DNA of 64,000 bases from Clytia hemisphaerica (GCA_902728285.1 CACVBU010001166.1:152679-216678); one strand, 5' to 3'; positions 33,005 through 45,449 are shown, numbered from the stretch's first letter. Notes: generated by a model from the sequence alone, not told the origin. A program made the numbers and translations.

Positions 33005-33974
33005 AGCAGCCAGTTCCATAATTATTGTTATTAATAACCTGTTCAGTTTTTATAATTTTTCATAATTACCCAGACTCAGATTATAAGTCTACTCGAAGTT
33101 TAAAATGATTTTTTGATCAATAGCCCGGTCAAATTTCCGGGACTCCGTTGGGGGCACTGTGAGCTGACAGGGGTGATGACATGAAATAGCTTAGTTTGAA
33201 CAGACGCCATAATTTTTAGAAAACTGATGAATCATCCAATAAAGGGATTTTAATGTATGGGAGGGTTTGATGTTAAATTTTGAAACGAAAAAAGAAGACT
33301 TAAAATTCTCCAGAAAAAAAGAAAGTGTACACAAAAAAGAGAAGCATGTGCTTAAATCCCCTTGAGAAAAAGAAACAGTAAAACAATTTAATTTAACAAC
33401 GTAAGATATGTTAAAAAGATAAAACCCACAAAATTTATAGGAATTTTATTCTTCAAAGCAAATCCTAGACTATTGATTTTGATAATGGGACTATTTTTTG
33501 GCTATTTTCCCACAATTACTGTATTTTTTTTGTGGAATTTTATGTATTTTTAAGTAGTTAGATTTTAGAGTTTAGTTTATTTTTTATATTTTTTACTGCC
33601 TAAAATTTGATTATCAGACTTTATTGCGATTTTAAAAATAATTCTTCAAAGAAAATCTCTTCCTCCAGCTGCCTGGGAAAGTTTTTTTGATAAGGATCTT
33701 CTTTGGTACGACTAAGAGCCATGTGGACCGAACAAAAGATTTTAGGGCCTCCTTTCCCCAAAAAAGAAAAGGTGCTAACTCGTATAATACGATTAAATCG
33801 AGTATCTTTAATCTAAATCTTCAAAAAGCATCCGGCCGCATAACATTTGTTTAAAATTCACCCTGTCAAAAACAATGTAAACTAGATTTATTTTAAAACT
33901 GTACATCATTAAAAATGGATGATAGATCAATGGCTACTCAATACTGAATAAGGCTCCAGGCACTCTTTACTTAC

Positions 33975-34130
33975 CAGTCTGTATGTCTTCTTTTGCCCTG
34001 CATGTTTTCCTTTTTCATCAATGTGCGCAATTTTAATGATATCGTAAAATTCGTCAACCACAGCCACTTTTCGGAAAAACGAAATCGGTGGCAAATTTGT
34101 GCGCAAGAAATTTTCGATGCATGTTGATTC
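33975..34130 (-). CDS. NOL4-like gene, exon 2
   Basis: A 52-codon internal exon bounded by the acceptor 'ttcatgtcctag' (AG at 34132-34131) and the donor CTG|GTAAGT. Both junctions are phase 0. The translation contains RKVAVVDEFYDII, IDEKGKHAGQKKTYRL and, across the junction, VSDTYAFLPRE. This is collinear with vertebrate NOL4 (RRVAVVEDFFDII ... KHAGQKRTYK). Its short length and reading frame identify it only by comparison with the family, so the assignment rests on three conserved blocks in order. Confidence 0.85.
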
Positions 34131-34582
34131 CTAGGACATGAACAAATGAAAATAAAAATGCATTTGAACGCGCTAACCATCTTCTAATTTTCGCAGGATT
34201 TTTTTCTCTCTTTAATTTCAAATATATAAACGTTTGTCAAGATCTAATCTCATTTCACAGATTAAGCGGACATAGCTTGAGAAATATAACTTACCAACCC
34301 TATTTTTAAAGTCAGCTCTACTAGGCATAACAAACTTTTTACCCTAAATAATTTTCATCTGTTGATACTATCAACCCGGGGGTTAGGCAAATCAGGTGAC
34401 CGGCATGTACACGGAAAGAGGGTATCATTTTTTCATACCTCAAAAGTCCCTCAAAGGGGTAGGTTAGTCTCTCAAAGGATTCCAAAATCACTAAAATCGA
34501 AAATTTCCCTCTCAAAGGGTCAGAATTTTAGAAAATGTTGACCAAATTTTGGAGAAAATCGTCCACCAACATAATTTTTTAC
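34131..34582 (-). other. Intron 1 of the NOL4-like gene, with a G-tract element fragment
   Basis: Donor GAG|GTAAAA at 34583/34582 and acceptor CCTAG|GAA at 34131/34130. Positions 34375-34530 hold 'cccgggggttaggcaaatca' and three 'tctcaaaggg(g)t' blocks, like the left part of the element at 24048. No right terminus is seen, so this copy is truncated within about 50 bp of exon 1. Confidence 0.7.
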
Positions 34583-34855
34583 CTCTTTAGCATGAAGTGA
34601 AACATAAAGTTTCCCATTAACAACATCGTCCTCAATTTTGTTTGTATGTCGATCATGTTTCAACAATCTGAAACCTTTAGAGCGAACCCAAAATCGAAAT
34701 TTAGCATTACTGTTCATCTGTTCACCACGAAGTAACGCGCAGATCTTGATGTACTTATCTTTGGTTATGGTTTTGGTTCTTGAGTTGCCACCATAGTTTT
34801 TACGAACCCAGTCGTTAAAAAGTTGACGATCGGGACCAGATAATGCGTCATTCAT
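34583..34855 (-). CDS. NOL4-like gene, exon 1 (N-terminal domain)
   Basis: It codes 91 residues from ATG 34855 to a phase-0 donor GAG|GTAAAA. The segment LFNDWVRKNYGGNSRTKTIT, then K-Y-x-K-I, then AKFRFWVRSKGFRL, follows the NOL4 N-terminal pattern (F-x-D-W ... G-x-S-K-T-K-T-V-T ... AKFKFWVKSKGF), and LYVSLHAKE parallels the LYVPVK strand. The ATG is preceded by GAAA. A further non-coding 5' exon cannot be excluded. The gene symbol is given by homology, not orthology testing; NOL4 and NOL4L are vertebrate duplicates, so an invertebrate gene would be co-orthologous. Confidence 0.85.
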
Positions 34856-37800
34856 TTTCGTCGTTTCGTAAATCTCTCTAAATTATTAGGTATTAAAATT
34901 ATAAATTTTCCAAATAAATCACCAAGATCTCTTTCTTAAAAAGATTTGGCTAAGGAATCCAATTTGGACTATTCCATATCCCTTGGTAATAAAATTAACC
35001 AGGAGTTCATTTCATTGGATTGATTCATATTGAGACTATCGTATTTAAATCTTAAGGCTATTGGAATGCTCTTTGAAAATTATAAAATTTTTCTGTTCTG
35101 AGTATGGTTGCACCAACGCAGTGACCCAGAATGAATTATTGGTCAGTGGTAAAAAATTATGAACATTCCTCTATTACTAAGGAAGTCAGAAATAGGCAAA
35201 ATAAAAAACACTATTTAATGAAAAAGGTATCAGATTGCAATTTCTTTGGGACTAAGATGAAAAAGCAAATGAAGACAATAGTCCGAAAAAGTAACTTGAG
35301 AATTTGCGAAAATGAATTTTCATTCTTCTAAAACATGAAATCTCGTGCATTTGTAAAAAAAAGTAACAGGTCGAAGAAAATTGGTAAAACCTTTTCAAAA
35401 GGTTTAGAAACCTTGAGCAAATACCTTGGAACGTTTATTACGAAACTTGAAATTAAAATTTCTAAACTCCTGTAGATTTCCGCATCAATAAAATAATCAT
35501 CAAAAGTCGCTAACAACAATGAAGAAGAAATTCACTACAAATTAGAAGGAAAATCACTTCAATTAATTTTGGTACTTTTGATGATTATTTTACTGATAAG
35601 TTTAATTCCATCTAACTAACAACCGAATTTTTACGTTTAAATCTAACTTCAAAGTGTTCAAATAACCTTAAATTTGTATCATTTAAGTTCTTTCAACAAG
35701 TACCAAAGACAACGTCCTAAATATGACATGTCCCTTTTGTGAATAAGACTACCCCATGTCGGCCATGCGTGTTCTGTAAAAGTTATTATTACATTATATT
35801 AAAATTTACAAAGATAAAGAGAAAACAGGGGGAGAAACAAAAATAAAACAAACCCCCTTTTTGACCCATAATACAAAAGAACGGATCTTTTGTTTAAACG
35901 AAAGAAATAATTTTCCTTAAAAAGAAATGAAACATTGTTTCACATGTCGAACAAAAGAAACAATTTTTAAATAACATTACGTGTCTTGTCGGACTAATCG
36001 ATTTTTCTTTTCTTTAATTCTTAAAAAAACGACGATGTTTTTAGGACACGAACCAAGCGGTGAAAAAGACATGATACAAAACATTTCTTTGTTCATTTTT
36101 TATTCAATTGACAAAAGGTTAAATCCGTGAGCATCCGTTTTGAAATTAATACAATACAAATAGCCTGTCGACGATTATAAATCAGATATGCCAATTTTAT
36201 TTGAAAAAAAATTAACATTTCCCTCAATTTTTATTCCCCTCCTTATCTTTAAGGTCTTAAATGTCAAAGAGCTCAATTTAAATCTTTATTTTTCACGGGT
36301 CAGTCTACAGTCACGTTTAAATTTCGGCCTATAGCAAAGGTCACTTTTTGAAATGATGCATTGCCATAATGTCAATTAAGATTGATTCTCTCCATAACAA
36401 AATCACCTGTGAGGTGAAACACATTCAGTATCTGCTTCATTATAAGTGCCTCAGTAACGCTGTCTCATCATACTAAGTTCAAGATCCCTTTTAAAAATTA
36501 CACCCAAAAACTCAAAACTACTGAAGAAATCCCAGGGGACGAGAGTTTTCTTATAATTTAAATTCCTAGAAAGCTAGACTGAGCACTACACTAGAATATA
36601 AATTTACTGTAAAACAAGAAATTTATTATCTTTTCCGATTTTTAAATCTAAAGAGGCTAAAACTATTTTCACCTGGTTACTGAGACAGGATATAGGTTTG
36701 CAACCCTTCAATTCGAAATCTGTTTTATGGACCCCACTTAATGCCTTATTTAATCTCCATTAGGGCATTAATCTCTTCAGAGGTTAAAAGAACGAAGTAA
36801 CCCAATGTATTTTAACCTCGACAACCATGCACCAGTGAGCCTCCATGCCATCTTAACTTGCTAGAATTAAGAAAAAAACGCCAGACACGTTTATTTTTAT
36901 ATGACAACGAAGCCAAAGATTACGATAAAACCCCCAAACTGAGAGATTTCAATTTGTCCCGCGCGTCACATGCACATGTCCTAAGTTGAATGGTAGTCCT
37001 GGTCCGAAACGTTTGAACATTTTGATCAAATATTAAAGAAGTTTACTGTTGCAAGTCCAATAGGCTTATTGAAGATGAAATATGAGCTCATTCATCGGTC
37101 CCTTTTATCGAAATCAATTTTTCACTTTTTGAAAAGAAAAGCACCCTTTGCTATTAGATTGTAACAGTTGGAAATTGGAGACGTATTGTTTCATTTGTAT
37201 GGAGGAGGAACGAGACTGCCTGGTGATTATTACGTAGAAGCCTTCATCTTCAACACGTACCCTCTTATTAAATGTTTACAAATTTTTCAATTGTTTCTTT
37301 GTATATATTTTTGTTTAAATTTGTATTGTTTTATTTTTTCAAAGAAACTTATTTTGAGAAGGGGCCCTAATATTGTAACTGTAATATCTTGGCAACAATA
37401 CTAACGAGTTTGATTGATTTTTATATATTTTTTTGAAACTGAGTTTTTCCTCTATTTTCTATTTTTGAAAATGAATGAATGCAGACACTACCCCGCTGAC
37501 CCGCTGGCTACTTTGATTGATTCTGTGAAAACCCTAAAGAGGAAATCGTTCGAGAAAAATTCAACAGCGAATGTAGATCTCAAGCAATGATCGTGTCTAG
37601 CTATACTATATTTATTTGCACAGTCTGGGATCCCATTGGGTTTTTAGCAGGGTTGTTAAAAGTTTGATTTCTAACTGTATAAAAAGATCTATTTTATGAA
37701 AATAGTTTACTATTAATATTTCTTTTTAAAAACATCCCTTTCTTGACATTATTCTCTAAAATTGTAATTTTGTTTCAGCTCTTTGCGCAATAAGTTTTAT

Positions 37801-38177
37801 TTTCTACGCAGAATTTCTTATCAAATGGCTTTCATTTTGTTAAACTAACTTTTATGAAATAGAAATTCTGGAAATTTTCCAATTCGTCAAATTTCAATAT
37901 TTTTCGTTGTGACGACACACTTTTACGAAAGTAAAAAATACAGAATATCCTAAACTAAAGGGTTCGACTTGTTCGGAAGTTTTTATAAATCCGTCATAGA
38001 TCTCAAAAATAAAATTAAATTGATAGTGTATACTAATGCAGGTAACTGAACATATCTATACCATTTAAAACCCGTTAACTCTGATACTTCCAAATAAATG
38101 TACAACCGTGTATCATGATACTATTTACAGCTCAGCGAATAAGTAGCTTAGATTGATTGATCTGATCTAAGCGGTAA
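34856..38177. other. Non-coding intergenic region
   Basis: Upstream of the NOL4-like gene. Only short ORFs without domains are seen. No repeat with clear termini was found. Confidence 0.4.
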
Positions 38178-38305
38178 GTTACTGAGAGTTGAGAGTCCAC
38201 CTCAGCATTCAATCTCCAAGGTCTAGCTTAAATAGAAAAGGGGATAGAACCCCTTAGTCCCGGCTCCGCCGACAGCCACCATCAGATGAATATGCTTACT
38301 TACTG
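38178..38305 (+). repeat. Short interspersed repeat, copy 2
   Basis: It shares the blocks listed for 21727-21856, in the same order and orientation, and ends 'gcttacttac'. The divergence is modest. Confidence 0.65.
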
Positions 38306-39124
38306 GCCGTAAACCTGAGGAATATGGAACAAAATAAAATTTATAACACATTATAAAGGGAATTTGGGATCAGTGCTGAAATAGATTTCAATTAGGTTTT
38401 TTTGTTTTGGAGCCACGTGACCTAAGATCTTTCCAGTTGTATCAATCCATGGTGGGTCAAGAGCTGTTAAAACAAAGTTCGAGGATATTTTCTTTTATAT
38501 AGAAACAATACCTTCATTTGAATCATCCAAAAATAACTTTAACTGTTCGGTGGTCAAACTATTGGTAATAGCTCCTGAAGTAATAGAGCTATTGCCTTGA
38601 AATTTTCTGTAAATTCCTAACTTTTATTCAGCTTCAAAATAAAAGAAAATTTGACACCTAAAAATTTTCACACCTTGAGTATGATGACATTTCTGACAGT
38701 AAGGTGTCACAAAAATTGACACTTTTCCAATACAAATTTATTTTTAATGTCAAATATATTGTTTAAACCGTAATTTATTGAATATTTAGGATAAAATAAG
38801 CATTTTAAACTGAGACAACTTTTTTCTAAAGCTTTTGTTAGAATACAATAGCTATTTATAAGAACAAAGGAAATTTTCGGTTTTTGCTCACTTTGGGCAT
38901 GATGAGTGACGTCATCAAAAATTTCTTTTGTCAAAAGTTACCTTACGTGACAAAGATCTTATGTGCCAAATTTCATCCAAAAAGACCCACTAGATCAAAA
39001 GTTAAGGGGTAGGTACAGGAAGAGCCCCCCCCCCCTAGTTCTGAACCGCCCCTAAAAGCCTAGGTTGAATAGGGTTAAAACAGTTCCACCGGGGGTCTTA
39101 TTGAGCTGCCTTAACCAGCCATTG
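38306..39124. other. Non-coding; G/C tract near 39028
   Basis: A C10 tract at about 39026-39036 followed by 'tagttctgaac' may be another G-tract element end. No gene. Confidence 0.35.
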
Positions 39125-39395
39125 AGAATACCCCTGTCTCACAGCCCCGGTGGAAGTTTTTGCACAGTGGTGATAAGAATTTTATTTTTCAAAATCGTAC
39201 GATGAGGATAGAAATTGTAAGCTTAAAAAAAGCTAGTGGGATAGTTTTTGAGTGCAATTCTTTACATGAAATTGGCGATGAAATTAAAGTCAATTTTTTA
39301 GTTGAGCTGACATTTTAATGTATTTTTCTCACTGGGGACGAAATTTGGCCAAATCTTTCAGTGGGGCGGAGGTTTCTGTGAAACATGGTTGTCAT
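39125..39395. repeat. CTGTCTCACAG/CCACTGGG family copy
   Basis: It starts 'tacccctgtctcacagcccc' and 'ggtggaag', has internal 'gtgggatag' and 'actggggacgaaattt' blocks, and ends 'cagtggggcggaggtttctg' then 'tgaaaca', which mirrors the start. Confidence 0.6.
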
Positions 39396-41635
39396 TGACT
39401 ACTTGTTGATCTCTCGGTTGATCTCTCTACTTAATCTGGTAATAGAACTCAAGCCTACACCCTTTGCTAGTCAGTAAGAACTCGACATGTAGGGTTGTTT
39501 TTAGTACTTTCAAAAAAGGGAGCCAAAGAAATTCATTTTGTTGAATAAAAAGGAATACCTTAGGCATTGTGGGTTAATCTGGTATCCTTCATACTTCACC
39601 AAAACTCTGTTGTACTTCTTCCTCCTTTTACTTTGGTGACTTCCCTTTTTCTTCTCCATTTCGTAGGGTAGCGACTTAGTAAATATCGTCCTTGAATTCC
39701 GTGCAGGACTTGATTTTTCCCCTCGCTCGTAGCGGTTCTTTTTTAAAGTGAATAGAATAGCCGTAATGACGGCTGCAAACCCCGGTAATTGTCATTTTTG
39801 AATAGCGAACCATTATGAAAACATCTTTACGTGATCCTCCTTTCTTAATATATCTAACATAAAATATAAAATAGTATATCCTAGTAAGTGCGAGCGCAAA
39901 TGCAAACCAAATCGGGAAATCGAACCCGACTATCGTGATTAATCGGATTTACGCACAATTACAAATGAAAACACTGATTTTAAGAAGCTCCTTAACCGGA
40001 GTTTAATTGCACTTTCACCCTGGTCATCCACACCATGTAGGAAGTTGATCACTATGTTGTGATAAATGAGGTGAAGAACTGTGTTGTTCACTGTAGTTGC
40101 GTGGACGAAATTCTCATCCTTCCTGTCCTGTAGCGTTGTAGATACGCCAAAACTCCAGTGTGTTAACGCTTCTGGAGCTACCATTTTTTTAATATCTTAG
40201 TCAGGAAAGTCTCGTCTACCAGTTCCTTATTTCAATCTTTTAACGTTCTTGCAAGTAAATGTAAAAAATTAAGTGACCCGAAATTTTCTAAATTGATTAA
40301 CTTAATTTTAATGAGCTTTAAGGGTTATTAAAATGATCTGTTTATAGATATAGGAAGATGCTTAGGGTCAATTTTTCATGAAACTTTTTCAACTTTTTTT
40401 TCTGCTTTAACGTGTTTTCGTCCTTGCAAGACAAAAATCATTAATACTAGGTTTTAATAGGTTAATAATGAATGATGAATTATCAAATATAATCAATTTT
40501 ACCTAAAATGTCGAGACATTGAAACATTATAACCTATACACTTTAAGTCAATATTTGGTCTTGGAAACTACACATTATCCTAAACTGAGGTAATAAGCTT
40601 CTCAAATATCATCATTTGAAGGCTTTCAAAATTATCAAAGTGTCAAAAAATTATATGATCATTTAGTGCAAATAACAGCTACTTCATAAAGACTCAAAGT
40701 CTAAAAATTTATGAGAAAAACAGAGTATAATATTACAACGTTTCACATATATTATTTGCTCAGTTATCAATATAAGGGTAATAATAAATCCTTTGGCGAC
40801 TTTCATAAAAATTGAAAGAAAAAGGGTCGAAATCTTTTCATCTTTAAGTGCGTAGGTATTATTAAAATATCATCATCATCATCAAAACAATCATATGTGT
40901 GTATATCAACAAGTAGGATAATGGAGAAAATGGGCTGCTAAAATGTCGCAATTTGATAGTGGCGGTATTCCTTTGAAGCTATGTTTCATGCTTTCATCAC
41001 TGAAAGGTATATTCTTCCAAAACAAACACGGTTGGATGTACTCACAATCTAGAAAAAGAGGTACATGATTTTTTATAAGAACAAACTATATAAGAACAGG
41101 GTTTTGATGACGAAATTTTTTAAAACAAGTTAAGAATATTTTAAGTCTTTATAGGCTGCTAAAATACCCGATTTCTTAGGAAAATGGAAACAATTCTTCA
41201 CGAAATGGCGAAAATAAGAACATCTTGTAAAGAATATTTTTAGGCTTGAAACTCAAAAACTGAAGAACATCCGAAGGCTTCCCTATAGAAAAACGTAAAG
41301 GCGTATACTAAGTAATACTTATGCTATACTAAAAAAGACTTTACTCGAAAACTAAATATTTCCTATAATATTATAGCAATGACCATTGTTATGCCGCATG
41401 ATGATCAAAATTTTCTGACCTCGACCTCCGTTTTACCTATGATGTCATCAAAACGGTGGATTTTTTTGGGTTTTGCTCAAAGTTTCAAGTTAACAAAGGG
41501 ATTTTGTACCTGCTGACTACACAGATCCATGAAAACATTTGGAATACGCTATGGTAAATTTATAGAAAAAGTTCATGCAGTTTTGAAAATTCTTAAATAG
41601 GGTTCCTCGAGGGGTTCCTTACGGTTCTTGAGTAA
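39396..41635. other. Non-coding intergenic region
   Basis: No gene supported. 'atcatcatcatcatc' lies near 40871. A GGTTCGATTTCC B-box-like sequence on the minus strand near 39915 lacks a partner A-box. Confidence 0.4.
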
Positions 41636-42846
41636 TAGTAAGGTCTGGTAGCACATAATAATGCTACAATACTTCAGATGGTGGCAAAAAGGCTGAAATT
41701 CAGCACAGATGATCCTTAGGGGAAACGTAAATTTTAAACAGACTAACTTGATTACCTTATCTGACAACCTATCAGATGAAGTCATCAGTTAGCTGGGATT
41801 GAAATATTTTTTTCTGGAAATTTTCAAATTCTGATGGTTTCATCGGAAAGACCATGACATTTTGATGAAATTTGATGTAAAAGAGATGCCTTGATAATTT
41901 TATATCAAAGGTTATGAGATTCATTCATATCAGAATTCGGTGCTCTTTCTGATGGTATTGCCCAAATATCATTAAAAGCTTTAAAATTTGCCAAATATTC
42001 CACATTGATTTTTCATTGTGTTTTCTTGCGAGAAAGGTGCAGAGATTTGCCTTAAAAATCTTGAAATTTGATTTAGAATGATGAGTAAAATTATCAGAAA
42101 GAGCGCCGAATTCTGATGTGAATCCATATATAAAACATCAAAATTGGTCAACCAGCTTCAAAATTATGAGTTTTTTCTGTTTTTCCCGGAAAGGCTACTC
42201 TTGTCTCCCGAATAGAGGAAGGGGGTCCGAATAAGCAGGGGGTAGGACAATTTTCTAAATTCTAATAAGCGGGGGGATGGAATAAGAGGGGGGGAGGGTA
42301 GTTTAAAGACAGATTTTTTTCTAACTGGTATCAATTTCAACAACAAAAAAGAAATTTTAACAAATAAACACGTAAAATAAGAACCAATACCAACAAAAAG
42401 GAAAATTTAAACAAGGTTAAGGTCTATCTACACTGTAATCAAATATTGAATTATTCGAATTTAATTAGCAAGGGGGTCTTAATAAGAGCGTGGGGGGTTG
42501 GACTTTTTTTGTCTCTTAACAATTAGCGGGGGGACGTCTATTCGGGAGACAAGAGTAGTGACAATGTCATCAAAAAAGTTTGAAACCTCGAAACTTTTTG
42601 ACAAGAAGATTTTCAAGACATGTTTTATATCTCAATTTTCATCAGTCTTTCCGATGGAACCATCAGATTTTGAAATTTTCCAAAGACAAATCTTTTTGTC
42701 AACCCACCTGACGACATCACCTGACAGGTTGCCAGCTTAAAATTAAGTTTCACAACTGCTAATGGTCATCTGTGCCAAATTTCAGCCTTTTACCACCCAC
42801 CGGATTGTAGTATTGTATCATTATTATGTGCTAACAGACCTTACTA
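41636..42846. mobile_element. Large nested foldback element
   Basis: The outer arms of about 235 bp (41636-41870 and 42605-42846) are reverse complements: 'atagtaaggtctg' starts the left and 'cagaccttactat' ends the right. 'gcacataataatg' and 'ggctgaaatt' are mirrored inside them. The spacer contains a second, smaller inverted repeat (about 41924-41956 with 42090-42122, around 'cagaattcggtgctctttct') and the complete MITE at 42193-42558. There is no ORF of substance. The flanks show no clear target duplication. Confidence 0.8.
42193..42558. mobile_element. MITE with 22-bp perfect TIRs inside the foldback
   Basis: 'ctactcttgtctcccgaata' (42194) is mirrored exactly by 'tattcgggagacaagagtag' (about 42539-42558). 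Internal 'aataagcggggg' type blocks repeat near both ends. It has no ORF and no unambiguous target duplication. Confidence 0.8.
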
Positions 42847-43149
42847 TAAATATCTGGGACAGTTAATTATAATCTTCCAGCAGCAACGCTTTAACTCTTC
42901 TATCGGCCAAGACATATGCTAGTTGTAAAGACCTAAAGTTAAAATCCTTTGCCTTAGCAGTTTGGCTCGACCATGAAGCAACCGCTTCTACAGTCTCGAG
43001 TTTTAGATTAGAAATAAAAACTCTTCCCAATGGTATTTCTGAAAATAGACGTTAAATAGACCCTGGTATTGACTGGTGAGAATTTAGATTACAAGATACA
43101 AAATGGTTGCAAAATTTGACATTCTTCAACAAATATTCTTCTTTTGTAT

Positions 43150-44040
43150 TGTCGCACACGGAGATTTAAGTGTGGATCTCCCTGGATATTTCACCAGACA
43201 GTTTAACTAAATCCCGAGGCGCAGTGTACCCTGAAAGAGTACAATTTAAGAAGATAGTAACTGGACGATAGTAACTTCGATCGAATGAATTTTATATTTA
43301 CATGAAAGTGATCACTAACGTATATACTGGTTCTATTAAATTTTCCGTCTTAATATTTCAATAACTCCAAATAACTGTTCCTTAATATAGTTGTCTAAAA
43401 AGTCGATAACACGATATCTCCAATTGATGTTATGGAAGGTTCCAGATCTAAATCAGTGACAAGTCTCTTTACTAATAGTACGGTTCGTAACTCTCTAGCT
43501 TTCCAGCATGTTTCGACTCTCCAGCACGCTTCCAACTCTCAGCACGCTCTCCGACTCCCAGTATGCTCTCCGACTCCCAGTATGATTTTGTGATTCCGGT
43601 ATTTATAGTTTTTAGTTCTATGAGTATTTAGAGGACTGGATTTAGAGCCTGGGATCAATAGTCACGTTGGTTTAGTTGTCCGCGTCCATTCATGTGGTTG
43701 GGATTGCTTCCTCGATCCCAGCTCATAAATCTTTCAGTGTTGTGCGTAGATTGATTCAGTCTCTTGGTTTTGTTCTCGATTATCTCAGTGTGTCAGTGGT
43801 ATGTAAGATATTAGTCACGCTTGGGCCAACGGGGTTGCAGTCCGTTTTCCTCGATGATCTTCATGCGTAAATCTATTCAACGTGAATGGTATATGATGAT
43901 TTTCCATTGACTGAATGCTGGTAGCTAGAGAAGGTCTTTTCATGGTCTATTCCTGCGTAAGCACGTTGGACTTGAATGGATAATGTAGATTGTTTATTTT
44001 GGGATGAGTGATGTTTTCTCAAAATATCTCTACTGTCACA
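43150..44040 (-). repeat. 3' LTR of the Gypsy-type element
   Basis: 891 bp, TG...CA. It matches the other LTR except for a/g at about 43175 and a/t at about 43716, by my reading, with no indels. A TATA-like TATAAATA lies on the minus strand at 43608-43601, and a 19-bp direct repeat of 'ctctccgactcccagtatg' lies at about 43546-43583. The outer flank is GTAT (43146-43149), matching the other side. Confidence 0.95.
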
Positions 44041-44050
44041 CCTCCATATA
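44041..44050 (-). promoter_or_regulatory. Candidate polypurine tract
   Basis: On the minus strand 'atatggagg' directly abuts the 3' LTR (TGTGACAG). The purine run is short (GGAGG), weaker than in typical elements. Confidence 0.4.
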
Positions 44051-44105
44051 ATGATAAGTGACGTCCTCGTCACTAAAGTATTTATTTCAAGTATAAAAAC
44101 GATTC

Positions 44106-44375
44106 TCATACCATGTGCGCCTTTTCAACATCCATTCCCATATGTATATAAAAGTCACTAGTATATGCCGGCTTACCAGTGTCTCGCCAATACACATCAA
44201 AATGAATGCCTGGTATATGAACATCATTTCGTATTCTTAACAATTCGCTTGGGTACCCTTTCCAATTTCGTCTGTCTCTATTCATCATGTATTTTTCGGC
44301 CTTTTCTATTATTTGTATTAATTGATGCGTATCGTGAATTAGTTCGTAATAAAACGCCACGTTCATCGAAACCAT
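44106..44375 (-). CDS. Small ORF between envelope region and 3' LTR, unknown
   Basis: An 89-residue reading frame with an aromatic- and His-rich composition and no membrane segment or known motif. It is in the same frame class as the envelope-like ORFs but separated from them by about 480 bp without coding signal. Its stop overlaps the next ATG as ATGA. It could be an accessory product, a decayed domain, or captured DNA. Confidence 0.3.
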   Translation of the reverse strand: MVSMNVAFYYELIHDTHQLIQIIEKAEKYMMNRDRRNWKGYPSELLRIRNDVHIPGIHFDVYWRDTGKPAYTSDFYIHMGMDVEKAHMV

Positions 44376-44425
44376 GTTTATCGTGAATTAGTTCGTAAAA
44401 ATACGCCACGTGCATCATTGTGTTA
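44330..44425. repeat. ~50-bp tandem duplication
   Basis: 'tatcgtgaattagttcgta' followed by 'acgccacg(t)tcatc' occurs twice, starting near 44329 and 44379. The second copy lies upstream of the small ORF in its own orientation. Confidence 0.7.
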
Positions 44426-44855
44426 TCATCGACTTTGTTTTTCGATATTGTGTACCAAATTAACTAACCAGTTTCCAACTTTAACTTTAATTTCACAAAA
44501 TTTTAGCTTCTTTAAAAATTATTTCCAATTCTCAGTAAAATTCAAAAAAAAAACAATTAAAAATCCTTAAATTATTCCACAACTTACGAAAAAATAATTA
44601 CTAATAACGAAAACTCGAGTTCCTAAAATGTCAAATCTAAATATCAAATTTTACGTACAATATGTCAGAAGAGAAGAAGTTTTTTTCTTCTCTTCTTTAA
44701 GAAATTCAAACATTTATATCAAATTTTACATTAGTTACAATTAAATACTCATAATTCCTTTTTCACAGTAACTTCCAGTAGTAAAACAAAACAAAACTTC
44801 TCAAAAAAAATTTTACCCACATAGTTTATATATACAAAGTTTTTCCTTTCTTTCA

Positions 44856-45380
44856 TTATTCATGTAGGGTTCGAATTCGACATTTAGCATTCAATCTCTG
44901 GTATTCGGTTGTACCATTGGATTTTGATGTATTATGCATGATACCAAGGATCATTCTTTCGGAATTAGATATGTATTGGTTTAGAATCCTTGGTACCGGA
45001 AATTCGATAACCACAATATGTTTTGTTCGCTCTGATAACACTTTTCCAGCTCGAACATGCAAAATAGTTGGTATCTTGACAAATTTACTTGTGAGATTTC
45101 CAGTTGGTAAATATTCTTCGTTTGATGGATTCTTGATCAAAGTGAGAACGTACAGGATCGCAACCGTCAATGCAGTAATAGCGGCTATAACTGCTAGGAT
45201 ACTCCAAAATCTGGGTGTTTCTTTTCGTTTGTTACTCGCAAAGAATCTCTTTCTCCTGCTCGCACTGGTTATGGTTTGTTCTGAAAAGTTGATGATAGCC
45301 TTCTCCGAGCTCAAAATATTCATTCCAATGATTACATCTTCTTCAATGTTTGGGACAACCATAAATTCCTGGGTTTTCAA
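44856..45380 (-). pseudogene. Envelope-region tail: second protease C-half and a transmembrane segment
   Basis: In the same frame as the ORF ending at 45450 and separated from it by a single TAA. It begins with the C-terminal signature of a retropepsin fold (VVPNIEEDVIIGMNIL, residues 8-23), then a basic cluster (SRRKRF, ~41-46), then a hydrophobic span of about 25 residues (~58-82), then about 90 residues with no recognised domain. Read with the preceding ORF, the layout is membrane span, linker, protease-like domain, membrane span. The part stands or falls with readthrough of the stop, or the stop is a null mutation. Confidence 0.6.
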
Positions 45381-45449
45381 TGACAGTGGGTCTGCTATGC
45401 TAGCTGGTATGATTGCACTTCCAGCAGTCTCAAGGACACCTCCAGTAGA

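Larger units (their letters stand above)
30499..33974 (-). other. Intron 2 of the NOL4-like gene (3476 bp)
   Basis: Donor CTG|GTAAGT at 33975/33974 and acceptor TTTTAG|GTG at 30499/30498, phase 0. It contains the 23-bp duplication, a small inverted repeat (GGCACGAAAAG at 31704-31714 with CTTTTCGTGCC at 31781-31791) and the 32889-33004 hairpin. No other gene is seen inside. Confidence 0.75.

Noticed and set aside
39900..39930. tRNA gene on the minus strand (GGTTCGATTTCC)
   Set aside because: Only a B-box-like segment is present; no A-box or acceptor pairing was found at the right distance.
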